Below, one piece after another: positions 1 through 5,002 of a DNA stretch of 5,220 nt. Made by a program: the position numbers and the translations under genes. Origin of the DNA: an archaeon (GTDB taxonomy: Archaea; Nanobdellota; Nanobdellia; Woesearchaeales; GW2011-AR9); contig JAHFRS010000066.1 in assembly GCA_023266155.1 (NCBI GenBank), positions 1,384 through 6,603 on the forward strand. Reading direction: 5' to 3'. The notes under the pieces were generated by a model. That model was not told where the DNA came from and did not search any database. It saw only the letters and a program-made list of their open reading frames with translations. Every line of letters starts with the position of its first letter. Position 1 is the first letter of the stretch.

Positions 1-109
1 GCTGACTGAAAATGCTCTCAAAGCGTACGAAATCGTGAATGCGCTTCATCAGCAGAAAACACCGGGATTTTTAGGGTACTTAAAATTTAAGAGGTGGTTG
101 CTCGAATGA
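1..109 (+). CDS. 3' end of an unrecognised gene (partial)
   Basis: An open frame enters from the left edge (first full codon at base 2) and ends at TGA 107-109, giving 35 residues that end in GFLGYLKFKRWLLE. It is the only forward frame open at the edge. The composition (helix-forming first half, basic aromatic tail) is plausible for a protein C-terminus, but I recognise no family. Its last 23 bases overlap convergently with the 3' end of the reverse-strand ORF at 87-206. A competing reading on the minus strand (ATG at 49, running off the edge) cannot be excluded, so confidence is modest. Confidence 0.4.
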   Translation, partial: LTENALKAYEIVNALHQQKTPGFLGYLKFKRWLLE

Positions 110-206
110 ATTCACGGGCTGCTCTGATAAACTCGGGATCTTTTTGCCATTCCTGTATCTGCCGGCACAATTCATCCGTTTCCTTTCGGGAGATTTTCTT
201 TTTCAT
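87..206 (-). CDS. small 39-residue protein, family not recognised
   Basis: Reading the complement from ATG 206-204 to TAA 89-87 gives a charged 39-residue protein that begins MKKKISRKETDELCRQ, then reads EWQKDPEFIRAAREFIRATTS. It has no hydrophobic segment and should be cytoplasmic and mostly helical. Support comes from its start, which lies about 25 bases downstream of a TTTATATATAT element read on this strand (236 to 226), the spacing expected for a leaderless archaeal transcript. It is divergent from the repeat array and shares its promoter region. Small charged proteins of this size are often antitoxins or DNA-binding regulators, but nothing in the sequence proves that. It is shorter than most gene callers accept. 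Confidence 0.5.
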   Translation of the reverse strand: MKKKISRKETDELCRQIQEWQKDPEFIRAAREFIRATTS

Positions 207-225
207 GCCTCTCTGGAGGGAAAAC

Positions 226-236
226 ATATATATAAA
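226..236. promoter_or_regulatory. TATA element, possibly bidirectional
   Basis: The run ATATATATAAA on + reads TTTATATATAT on -. Its centre is about 30 bases before the + start at 261 and about 25 bases before the - start at 206, both compatible with the archaeal TATA-to-start distance and very short or absent leaders. The A-rich stretch just upstream on + (GGAAAAC) could serve as the BRE. This is the clearest promoter in the window and probably drives copy 1 and the genes behind it. The reverse direction matches the TTTATATA consensus better. Transcription start sites are inferred, not seen. Confidence 0.65.
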
Positions 237-260
237 CCTTTTGTTTCCTTCCCTACAACC

Positions 261-422
261 ATGAAAAAGACGGTGCTGATGGTACTATTGATGATGGTAG
301 TTGGTTCGCTGTTTGTTATTGCTCAAAATGACACTACTGATCTTTGTTCCGGCTTCTGGCGCTCTCTTTCCTGTTTCTTATTTGGCGCTCCGAGGGAAAG
401 GGAAGCGGTGGCCGGATGGTGA
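261..422 (+). CDS. repeat ORF copy 1: small secreted peptide with CSGFW-CFLFGAP motif
   Basis: A 53-residue protein. The frame is open further upstream (to 144), but the start at 261 is chosen because all five copies share homology from exactly this ATG and the TATA element lies just before it. Residues 1-21 form a signal peptide: two lysines, a hydrophobic core, and V-I-A before Q22 as a likely signal peptidase I site. The short acidic stretch NDTTDL follows, then CSGFWRSLSCFLFGAP with two cysteines eight residues apart (C29, C38), which could pair outside the cell. The tail is more diverged than in other copies (REREAVAGW). The stop TGA (420-422) overlaps a GGTGA ribosome binding site for the next gene, whose ATG follows six bases later. 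Function is unknown; it may be a leader peptide, a secreted peptide, or the remnant of the longer protein begun by copy 5. Confidence 0.75.
   Translation: MKKTVLMVLLMMVVGSLFVIAQNDTTDLCSGFWRSLSCFLFGAPREREAVAGW
418..422 (+). promoter_or_regulatory. Shine-Dalgarno GGTGA, overlapping the copy 1 stop
   Basis: GGTGA matches the archaeal anti-SD core and ends six bases before the ATG at 429. Its TGA is the stop codon of copy 1, so termination on the small ORF places the ribosome on the binding site of the MNT gene. This supports the 429 start and suggests translational coupling. Confidence 0.6.
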
Positions 423-428
423 AATCTA

Positions 429-971
429 ATGTCCAAAAATGATAAATCTTTGTCTAAGAAAGTTGGACAGTTGTCCATGAAAGTTAGACAGATAATCCTG
501 GAGTTCTTTTTTGAACACCCCCAAGTCTCGTTTGCCGTGCGGGAGCTGACGACGAAAACCGGAATTAAACGTTCCACTGTCCAGTACTATTTAACTCAGC
601 TTCGAAAAGAAGGCTTTGTTCTTTCCAATAATCAGTGGGCGGACAATTGGCGTAACCGTGTGGTGAAGACGAATTACTATACAGAGAAGATTTCCAAAAC
701 GGGCCTGGTGGAGTATCTGGAAGAAGAACTTGGTGCTTCCGCGATTATCTTGTTTGGCAGTTTTAGGAAAGGCGAGTCAGCTCAGGAAAGCGATATCGAC
801 ATTTTTGTGGAGTGCGCCAGAGAGAAAACGCTTGATTTACGCCGGTTTGAGAAAAGGTTAGGCCATAAAATCCAGTTGTTTGTCCGTCCGAAGATTACGC
901 TACTCCCTAAAGACTTGTTGAACAGTGTTGTTAATGGGATAAAACTGCAGGGGTATTTCACCATAAAATGA
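429..971 (+). CDS. wHTH-minimal nucleotidyltransferase, predicted antitoxin of an MNT/HEPN pair
   Basis: A 180-residue two-domain protein. Residues 18-70 form a winged helix-turn-helix (VRELTTKTGIKRSTVQYYLTQL is the recognition region). Residues 100-180 form a minimal nucleotidyltransferase with the signature GS (110-111) followed by SDIDIF, where D122 and D124 are the metal ligands. The third acidic residue of the fold is not evident; its expected position reads Q149 (HKIQLFV). In the known MNT/HEPN (type VII) toxin-antitoxin family, the MNT protein neutralises the HEPN RNase by adding AMP to it. The fused wHTH suggests this one also represses its own operon. It overlaps the HEPN gene by four bases (ATGA). 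The N-terminus carries repeated heptapeptides (LSKKVGQ, LSMKVRQ) encoded by 21-bp DNA repeats described separately. Domain identity is secure; the antitoxin role is inferred from family and context. Confidence 0.85.
   Translation: MSKNDKSLSKKVGQLSMKVRQIILEFFFEHPQVSFAVRELTTKTGIKRSTVQYYLTQLRKEGFVLSNNQWADNWRNRVVKTNYYTEKISKTGLVEYLEEELGASAIILFGSFRKGESAQESDIDIFVECAREKTLDLRRFEKRLGHKIQLFVRPKITLLPKDLLNSVVNGIKLQGYFTIK
430..492 (+). repeat. three 21-bp tandem repeats with palindromic halves, possible operator
   Basis: Units begin at 430, 451 and 472 with TGTCCAA, TGTCTAA and TGTCCAT. Units 2 and 3 match at 17 of 21 positions. Each of these two contains a 19-bp imperfect palindrome of the form TGTCYAWGAAAGTTRGACA (451-469 and 472-490). 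Unit 1 keeps only the left half. The 21-bp period equals two helical turns, so bound dimers would lie on one DNA face. The repeats sit at the very start of the wHTH-MNT gene, where its own product could bind. They also encode repeated heptapeptides, so a protein-level explanation is possible. Confidence 0.45.
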
Positions 972-1390
972 GAGAGCTAATGCTTTGGGAGGAGTGTCGG
1001 GCTAAATTTATCCGTACCGTGAGCTCTGATCCGGCAAAAATCAATTCCATTGTCGTGATGGCTCAAGAGCGCTGGGATTTCGTGCATACCTTGAAAGTTA
1101 CAGAGAAAAACGTAAGTTTTATCTTTGATGATTACTATGAGATTATCAAAGAATTATTAGTTGCATTGATGCTGCGGAAGGGCCTGCGCTCAGGAAATCA
1201 TCAATGCTTATTTACTTTTTTCTCACGGGAATATCCGGAAAAAGAGGCGGAGGTCAATTTGATCTCTCAGATGAGTTTTCTGCGCAACCGTTTAGATTAT
1301 TATGGTGAAAGGGTTAATGATCGTTACTTTAGGGAAAACTATAAAAGCTTTGAGGAAATCATTAGGTGGTTATTGAAGCAAATACCATGA
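968..1390 (+). CDS. HEPN-domain protein, predicted toxin partner of the wHTH-MNT gene
   Basis: A 140-residue, all-helical HEPN-type protein. The core DDYYEIIKELLVALMLRKGLRSGNHQC (roughly 54-80, given here as a region) resembles archaeal HEPN proteins encoded after wHTH-MNT genes. The motif region near 106-113 reads RNRLDYYG. The classical RNase motif is R followed four to six residues later by His, and here the position is Tyr111, with Tyr112 next to it. Tyr is the residue AMPylated in the studied HepT toxin, so this may be the target site or a variant active site. The start at 968 overlaps the MNT stop (ATGA); Met5 at 980 is an alternative. The stop TGA (1388-1390) in turn overlaps the ATG of repeat copy 2. 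Identity is likely; toxicity is inferred. Confidence 0.75.
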   Translation: MRELMLWEECRAKFIRTVSSDPAKINSIVVMAQERWDFVHTLKVTEKNVSFIFDDYYEIIKELLVALMLRKGLRSGNHQCLFTFFSREYPEKEAEVNLISQMSFLRNRLDYYGERVNDRYFRENYKSFEEIIRWLLKQIP

Positions 1391-1545
1391 AAAAGACGGT
1401 GCTGATGGTACTATTGATGATAGTAGTTGGTTCGCTGTTCGTTATTGCTCAAGACGACACTACTGCTCCCTGTTCGGGCTTCTGGCGGTCAATATCGTGT
1501 TTCTTATTTGGCGCTCCGGGGGAAAGGGAAGCGGTGGGGGAATAG
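1387..1545 (+). CDS. repeat ORF copy 2: small secreted peptide
   Basis: A 52-residue member of the repeat family. It shares the first eight codons exactly with copies 1, 3 and 4. The signal peptide runs to A21, followed by the acidic linker QDDTTAP, then CSGFWRSISCFLFGAP (C29, C38) and the tail GEREAVGE, with stop TAG at 1543-1545. Its ATG overlaps the HEPN stop codon (ATGA), so it is joined directly to the preceding cassette with no intergenic DNA. Bases 1441-1490 are identical to 5057-5106 in copy 5. The G-rich tail (GCGGTGGGGG, 1531-1540) is retained, but the next gene starts 13 bases beyond it, a looser spacing than in copies 1 and 3. Confidence 0.75.
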   Translation: MKKTVLMVLLMIVVGSLFVIAQDDTTAPCSGFWRSISCFLFGAPGEREAVGE

Positions 1546-1553
1546 TCCTGGCC

Positions 1554-2549
1554 ATGGCAGTAACTCTTTCTAAATCAGGGAGTTTACTGGGTGAGCTAAA
1601 AGCCATTATCCACCATGCTCAATATGTCGCTTTCCAGTCGGTAAATGTGGAGATGTTGAAAGCCTATTTTGAGATTGGCAAGAAAATAGTTGAGGAAGAG
1701 CAGCAAGGTCGAAGGAGAGCAGAGTATGGCCGCAATTTGTTGGGTTTTATTTCGCAGGAGCTTGCTGAAGAATTCGGAAAAGGATTTGATGAAAGCAACC
1801 TTCGACGGATGAGACTATTTTATCTCACCTATCAAAAATGGGAGACAGTGTCTCCTAAATTGACTTGGTCCCATTACTGTGAACTTATAAAAATCAATGA
1901 GGAAACCAAAAGGCGCTATTTTGAAAAGTATGCCCTCCAGGAACAGTTGAGTGTTCGGAATCTCAAACGGCAGATGTATTCTCTTCATTACGAACGATTA
2001 TTGTTAAGTAAGCATAAAAAAAGGCTGATTACTCGGGAAACGGCACACTTAATCCCCCAGAAAATTGAAGAAGTAATCAAAGATCCCTATATTCTGGAAT
2101 TCTTAAATTTAGAAGAAAAACCAGAATACACGGAGCGACAGCTGGAAACAGAAATTCTCAATGACCTGCAAAAATTCTTGCTGGAGCTGGGACAGGGGTT
2201 TAGTTTTGTGGCCAGACAAAAAAGGTTTACTATCGATAATGACCATTTTTACATTGATTTGCTGCTTTATAATATTTACTTGAAATGTTATGTTGTCATT
2301 GATCTTAAAGTAGGCAAGTTTAAGCACAACGATGCCGGACAGATGAATTTTTACTTGAATTATGTTCGTAAGGAACTCAACAAAGAAGATGATGCTGAAC
2401 CGGTAGGGATTATACTTTGTACCGAAAAGAACAAAGTCCAAGTAGAGTTTGCTTTATCCGGCCTTTCCAATAAATTATTTGTTTCCAAATACAAGCTCTA
2501 TTTGCCCAGTAAAGAAGAATTGGAGCGGGAAATAAAGAAACTAATTTAA
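1554..2549 (+). CDS. DUF1016/YhcG-type PD-(D/E)XK nuclease
   Basis: A 331-residue protein of typical family length. The N-terminal DUF1016 helical domain (about 10-155) includes KLTWSHYCELIKI, SVRNLKRQ and the LHYERLLLSK region. The C-terminal PD-(D/E)XK nuclease domain (about 175-315) includes DPYILEFL, E200, FVARQKRF, the strand FYIDLLLYN with D235, and the active-site half IDLKVGKF with D250 and K252, followed by Q263. All catalytic positions appear intact. The start is ATG 1554; the frame is open back to GTG 1497, but that extension lies inside repeat copy 2 in another frame. The family occurs near type I restriction systems and on mobile DNA, and its exact substrate is not settled. It is the only gene of its cassette, starting eight bases after the copy 2 stop. 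Confidence 0.9.
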   Translation: MAVTLSKSGSLLGELKAIIHHAQYVAFQSVNVEMLKAYFEIGKKIVEEEQQGRRRAEYGRNLLGFISQELAEEFGKGFDESNLRRMRLFYLTYQKWETVSPKLTWSHYCELIKINEETKRRYFEKYALQEQLSVRNLKRQMYSLHYERLLLSKHKKRLITRETAHLIPQKIEEVIKDPYILEFLNLEEKPEYTERQLETEILNDLQKFLLELGQGFSFVARQKRFTIDNDHFYIDLLLYNIYLKCYVVIDLKVGKFKHNDAGQMNFYLNYVRKELNKEDDAEPVGIILCTEKNKVQVEFALSGLSNKLFVSKYKLYLPSKEELEREIKKLI

Positions 2550-2552
2550 ATA
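2545..2552 (+). promoter_or_regulatory. possible TATA box before copy 3
   Basis: TTTAAATA fits the archaeal TATA consensus and ends 25 bases before the ATG at 2578, right for a leaderless or very short-leader transcript. It overlaps the stop codon of the nuclease gene (2547-2549). A purine-rich GAAACTAA upstream could act as BRE. If real, it gives the second half of the array its own promoter. Confidence 0.4.
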
Positions 2553-2577
2553 CCAAGAGATTATCTTCCTGTACAGA

Positions 2578-2766
2578 ATGAAAAAGACGGTGCTGATGGT
2601 ATTGATGTTATTCGTAGTTAGTTCTCTCTTCGTTATGGCTCAAGATACTACTTCTGATTCTTCATCCGGCACTTCTTCAACTGATTCCTGTTCCGGCTTC
2701 TGGCAGTCAATATCGTGTTTCTTATTTGGCGCTCCGGGCGAAGTAAGGGAAGGAGTGGTGGGGTAA
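2578..2766 (+). CDS. repeat ORF copy 3: small secreted peptide with extended Ser/Thr linker
   Basis: A 62-residue member of the repeat family and the longest complete copy. The signal peptide ends M-A before Q. The linker is expanded to a Ser/Thr-rich stretch (DTTSDSSSGTSSTDS), about nine codons more than in the others and in frame, which argues that the product is translated and that the linker tolerates length change. CSGFWQSISCFLFGAP follows, then GEVREGVVG and TAA. The next ATG follows the stop with no gap. It differs from other copies upstream of the ATG, lacking the ACC seen before copies 1, 2, 4 and 5. Confidence 0.75.
   Translation: MKKTVLMVLMLFVVSSLFVMAQDTTSDSSSGTSSTDSCSGFWQSISCFLFGAPGEVREGVVG
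2752..2763 (+). promoter_or_regulatory. Shine-Dalgarno GGAGTGGTGGGG at the end of copy 3
   Basis: The last codons of copy 3 contain GGAG and GGTG (2757-2760). GGTG ends six bases before ATG 2767, the same spacing as in copy 1. It fixes the HEPN start and shows the repeat's 3' end doubling as a ribosome binding site. Confidence 0.6.
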
Positions 2767-3144
2767 ATGAAGCTTAAACCAGATTTACAGGTGTGGTGGA
2801 GACAGGCGGCACGAGATTTTTCCAGTGCTAGGAACAGTTTTCTGTCTCGGGATTATTATGTGTGTGCTTTGTTGTGCCAGCAGGCCGTAGAAAAAGCTTT
2901 GAAATACATTCATCTGCAAAAAGAAGCAGGGCTGCTACGGACTCACGACTTAGTGAAATTGGCTAAAGAAGTCGCTGCCCCTATAGAAATAATTCAAAAA
3001 TGTTCTGAACTCAGTCCCATCTACGTGGAGGTTCGCTATCCGGAAGGAAAGGAGTTCCCCGCCAGTAAAGTTAATAAACAAGAAGCAGAGTATATATTAA
3101 AGTTAACTCAGGAGATTTTACGATGGGTAAAAAAACAACACTAG
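2767..3144 (+). CDS. HEPN-domain protein, predicted toxin of a HEPN/MNT pair
   Basis: A 125-residue protein covering a complete HEPN domain. WWRQAARDFSSARNSF (10-25), the DYYVCALLCQQAVEKALKYI region (29-48), THDLVKL (59-65) and the late motif YVEVRYPEG (86-94) are hallmarks of the standard archaeal and bacterial HEPN partner of minimal nucleotidyltransferases. The RX4-6H RNase motif is not obvious; the RYPEG segment has no following His. It begins directly after the copy 3 stop, and its 3' end overlaps the MNT gene by 22 bases, indicating co-translation. Gene order is HEPN then MNT, opposite to the first pair. Domain identity is secure; which partner is toxic is inferred from the family. Confidence 0.85.
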   Translation: MKLKPDLQVWWRQAARDFSSARNSFLSRDYYVCALLCQQAVEKALKYIHLQKEAGLLRTHDLVKLAKEVAAPIEIIQKCSELSPIYVEVRYPEGKEFPASKVNKQEAEYILKLTQEILRWVKKQH

Positions 3145-3443
3145 CCCGGTCTTTGCAACAATTTGGGCGCTCGCTCTGGCCGGACTATCCTCTGGAAGCG
3201 CTGTACCTGTTTGGTTCTCGGGCAACAGGAACAGCACGAAGAGATAGCGACGTAGATTTGCTTATTGTCTCACCTAAATTTAAGCGTCAACGACGATTAC
3301 GCCGGGCTCCTCCTCTCTATTTGCGCTGGAGTTTAGACTATCCGGTTGATTTCGTTTGTCTTACTCCTGAAGAGTTCCGGAGAAAGAAAAAAGAGATAGG
3401 GATTGTTCAGGAAGTGCTAAAGTCAGGGATAAAAATAATCTAA
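3123..3443 (+). CDS. minimal nucleotidyltransferase, predicted antitoxin of the HEPN/MNT pair
   Basis: A 106-residue single-domain nucleotidyltransferase. The signature FGSRATGTARRDSDVDLLIV has GS at 31-32 with metal ligands D43 and D45, and a third acidic residue at D76 in YPVDFVCL, so the catalytic triad looks complete, unlike the wHTH-MNT upstream. There is no DNA-binding domain. GGAGAT at 3111-3116 lies six bases before the ATG and supports this start inside the HEPN gene. In the known family the MNT protein modifies and silences its HEPN partner. Repeat copy 4 begins two bases after its stop. Confidence 0.87.
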   Translation: MGKKTTLARSLQQFGRSLWPDYPLEALYLFGSRATGTARRDSDVDLLIVSPKFKRQRRLRRAPPLYLRWSLDYPVDFVCLTPEEFRRKKKEIGIVQEVLKSGIKII

Positions 3444-3445
3444 CC

Positions 3446-3607
3446 ATGAAAAAGACGGTGCTGATGGTATTGATGATGCTGGTAGTCAGTTCTCTCTACG
3501 TTACGGCTCAAGAGGATACATCCGATCCCTGTTCGGGCTTCTGGCGGTCGATTTCGTGTTTCTTATTTGGCGCTCCGGGGGAAGGAAGGGAAGGAGTGGT
3601 GGGGTAG
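3446..3607 (+). CDS. repeat ORF copy 4: small secreted peptide
   Basis: A 53-residue member of the repeat family: signal peptide MKKTVLMVLMMLVVSSLYVTA, linker QEDTSDP, CSGFWRSISCFLFGAP (C29, C38) and tail GEGREGVVG, stopping at TAG 3605-3607. Its ATG lies two bases after the MNT stop (TAACCATG), so there is no room for a separate promoter. Its 5' and 3' thirds resemble copy 5, while the linker differs. The tail GGAGTGGTGGGG (3593-3604) is kept, although the next start is 12 bases past it; AGGT at 3606-3609 is better spaced for that start. Confidence 0.75.
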   Translation: MKKTVLMVLMMLVVSSLYVTAQEDTSDPCSGFWRSISCFLFGAPGEGREGVVG

Positions 3608-3616
3608 GTATTCTCC

Positions 3617-4969
3617 ATGAATGAAAAAGATTTGAAGTCAATTTTGCAGGAAGGGGAAGGATTGAAGATTGAATTTAAAGAATCATTTGATTCAAAGGGT
3701 TTAGCTAAAGAACTGGTGGCGTTTGCGAATTCTGTCGGTGGAAAAATAGTTCTGGGTATCGATGATAAATTAGCGGTAAAAGGAATACCAATCACTAATA
3801 CGCTCAAATCACAGATTCAGGATCTTGCTCATAACTGTGAGCCAAAAATAAAAGTCGTACTGCAGAATGTTTCTCTCCTGGGAAAACAAATTCTTGTTAT
3901 AGAAGTTCCTGAAGGCGAAAGTAAGCCTTATCTCTGTTCCTCAGGTTTTTATCTCCGCCAGGGGGCCAATTCCCAAAAGTTATCTCGTGATGAAATCCTT
4001 CAATTAGTCGTGGGATTAGGAAAAGTGAGATTCGATGAACAAGGTAATAAAGCTTTTATATTCCCAAAAAATTTTGATTTTACTAAGTTTAATACTTTTG
4101 TCCGAAGAGCTGGACTTACGAAAACTGCTGCCGTGAAGACCATTTTGCAAAATCTTTCATTAGGCCTGATCTGTAAAAATAAATTCATCATCAATAATAC
4201 CGGTATTCTCTTCTTTGGAAAAGACCCCCATCGCTTCTTTCGGCATAATACGATTACGGGCGTATTATATAAAGGGCGGGAACGTGTTGAAGTTCTCGAC
4301 CGGAAGGATTTCACCGACGATCTTCTTCGTAATTATGAACAGAGTTTTGCTTTTTTAAAACAACATCTTCGCCTGAGATATGTTATTAGCGGGTCAGGAC
4401 CGCGACAGGAAGTGCTTGAATTACCGGAAGCAGCTCTGCGCGAGGCTTTAGTAAATGCTCTGGTTCATCGGGACTATTTTGATGAGCGGTTTGGCATTTT
4501 TGTGGAAATCTTTGATGATCGCGTGGAAATAACGAATAAAGGGAAATTATTGTTTGACCGGAACAAGCTGGGCACTTTAAGCCTTCCTCGTAACCCGTTA
4601 ATTTTTGATTTGTTTCATCGTCTGGATTTAATGGAAAAAATAGGTTCCGGGATTAATCGCATCCGGAAAGCCATTCGAGAGCGGGGGTTACAAGTAGAAT
4701 TTGATATTGACGACTTCTTCCGGGTCGTGTTCCAGAGACCTGAGCCTTTACCTGAGCCTTTACCTGAGCCTTTACCTGAGCCTTTACCTGAGCCTTTACA
4801 ACGGGTGCTTCATTATCTTGAAGAGAACAGGAAAGCGACCCGTAGTGGAATCATGTTTGCGCTGCGCCTTTCCCGTTCGACGGTGACACGTTACTTATCT
4901 GACTTACAACGGAAAGGAGTCCTGCGGCGGATGGGCTCGAAAAAGACGGGTTACTATGAAAAGGTTTAA
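3617..4969 (+). CDS. Schlafen/AlbA_2 ATP-binding regulator with RecG-like ATPase and C-terminal wHTH
   Basis: A 450-residue protein with three parts. The N-terminal AlbA_2 (Schlafen AAA_4) domain (about 8-130) includes EGLKIEFKESF, LVAFANSVGGKIVLGIDD and GFYLRQGANSQKLSRDEI. The middle HATPase_c_4 domain of the kind often labelled RecG-like (about 265-375) includes EALVNALVHRDY (276-287) and EKIGSGINRIRKA (340-352). Residues 375-394 are five PEPL units from a perfect DNA tandem repeat, serving as a stiff proline-rich linker. The C-terminal winged helix (about 396-448) includes ATRSGIMFALRLSRSTVTRYL. Such proteins are widespread predicted transcriptional regulators, and some members of the wider Schlafen-type group act in defence; the target here is unknown. 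It is the only cargo of its cassette, starting nine bases after copy 4. Confidence 0.88.
   Translation: MNEKDLKSILQEGEGLKIEFKESFDSKGLAKELVAFANSVGGKIVLGIDDKLAVKGIPITNTLKSQIQDLAHNCEPKIKVVLQNVSLLGKQILVIEVPEGESKPYLCSSGFYLRQGANSQKLSRDEILQLVVGLGKVRFDEQGNKAFIFPKNFDFTKFNTFVRRAGLTKTAAVKTILQNLSLGLICKNKFIINNTGILFFGKDPHRFFRHNTITGVLYKGRERVEVLDRKDFTDDLLRNYEQSFAFLKQHLRLRYVISGSGPRQEVLELPEAALREALVNALVHRDYFDERFGIFVEIFDDRVEITNKGKLLFDRNKLGTLSLPRNPLIFDLFHRLDLMEKIGSGINRIRKAIRERGLQVEFDIDDFFRVVFQRPEPLPEPLPEPLPEPLPEPLQRVLHYLEENRKATRSGIMFALRLSRSTVTRYLSDLQRKGVLRRMGSKKTGYYEKV
4739..4798 (+). repeat. five perfect 12-bp tandem repeats (CCTGAGCCTTTA)
   Basis: Five identical in-frame units encode PEPL five times (residues 375-394 of the regulator). 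Identity at every third position, with no synonymous drift, points to recent expansion or ongoing slippage. Because 12 is a multiple of three, changes in copy number keep the frame and alter only the linker between the ATPase and the wHTH. Confidence 0.95.
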
Positions 4970-5002
4970 AAGGGTTTAAGAATTACCAATAGTGAGAATA
5001 CC

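Noticed and set aside
1..49. Reverse-strand ORF starting at ATG 49 and leaving the window (MKRIHDFVRFESIFSQ)
   Set aside because: Has a GGTG ten bases upstream and could follow the 39-residue gene, but only 16 codons are visible and the forward frame competes; kept as an alternative, not annotated.
139..146. T-run (CTTTTTG) as terminator of the left-edge gene
   Set aside because: Only five T residues within the reverse ORF; too weak to call.
144..260. Extension of repeat copy 1 upstream to an ATG at 144
   Set aside because: Family similarity starts at 261, the extension runs across the TATA element, and the same DNA is better explained by the reverse-strand ORF.
323..577. Reverse-strand ORF across copy 1 and the start of the MNT gene
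   Set aside because: Shadow of two well-supported forward genes; the same antisense pattern recurs at 3508-3807 only because the repeat recurs.
1497..1553. GTG start for the DUF1016 nuclease
   Set aside because: The extra 19 residues are the 3' end of repeat copy 2 read in another frame, are glycine-rich, and do not resemble the family N-terminus.
2109..2441. Reverse-strand ORF of 110 codons
   Set aside because: Lies wholly inside the nuclease domain of the DUF1016 gene and has low-complexity hydrophobic composition typical of antisense of A/T-rich coding DNA.
4000..4314. Reverse-strand ORF of 104 codons
   Set aside because: Antisense of the AlbA_2 regulator, with no recognisable domain or start signals.
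4701..4886. ORF with SLYL repeats
   Set aside because: It is the 12-bp tandem repeat read in the wrong frame; the PEPL frame continues a complete three-domain protein.
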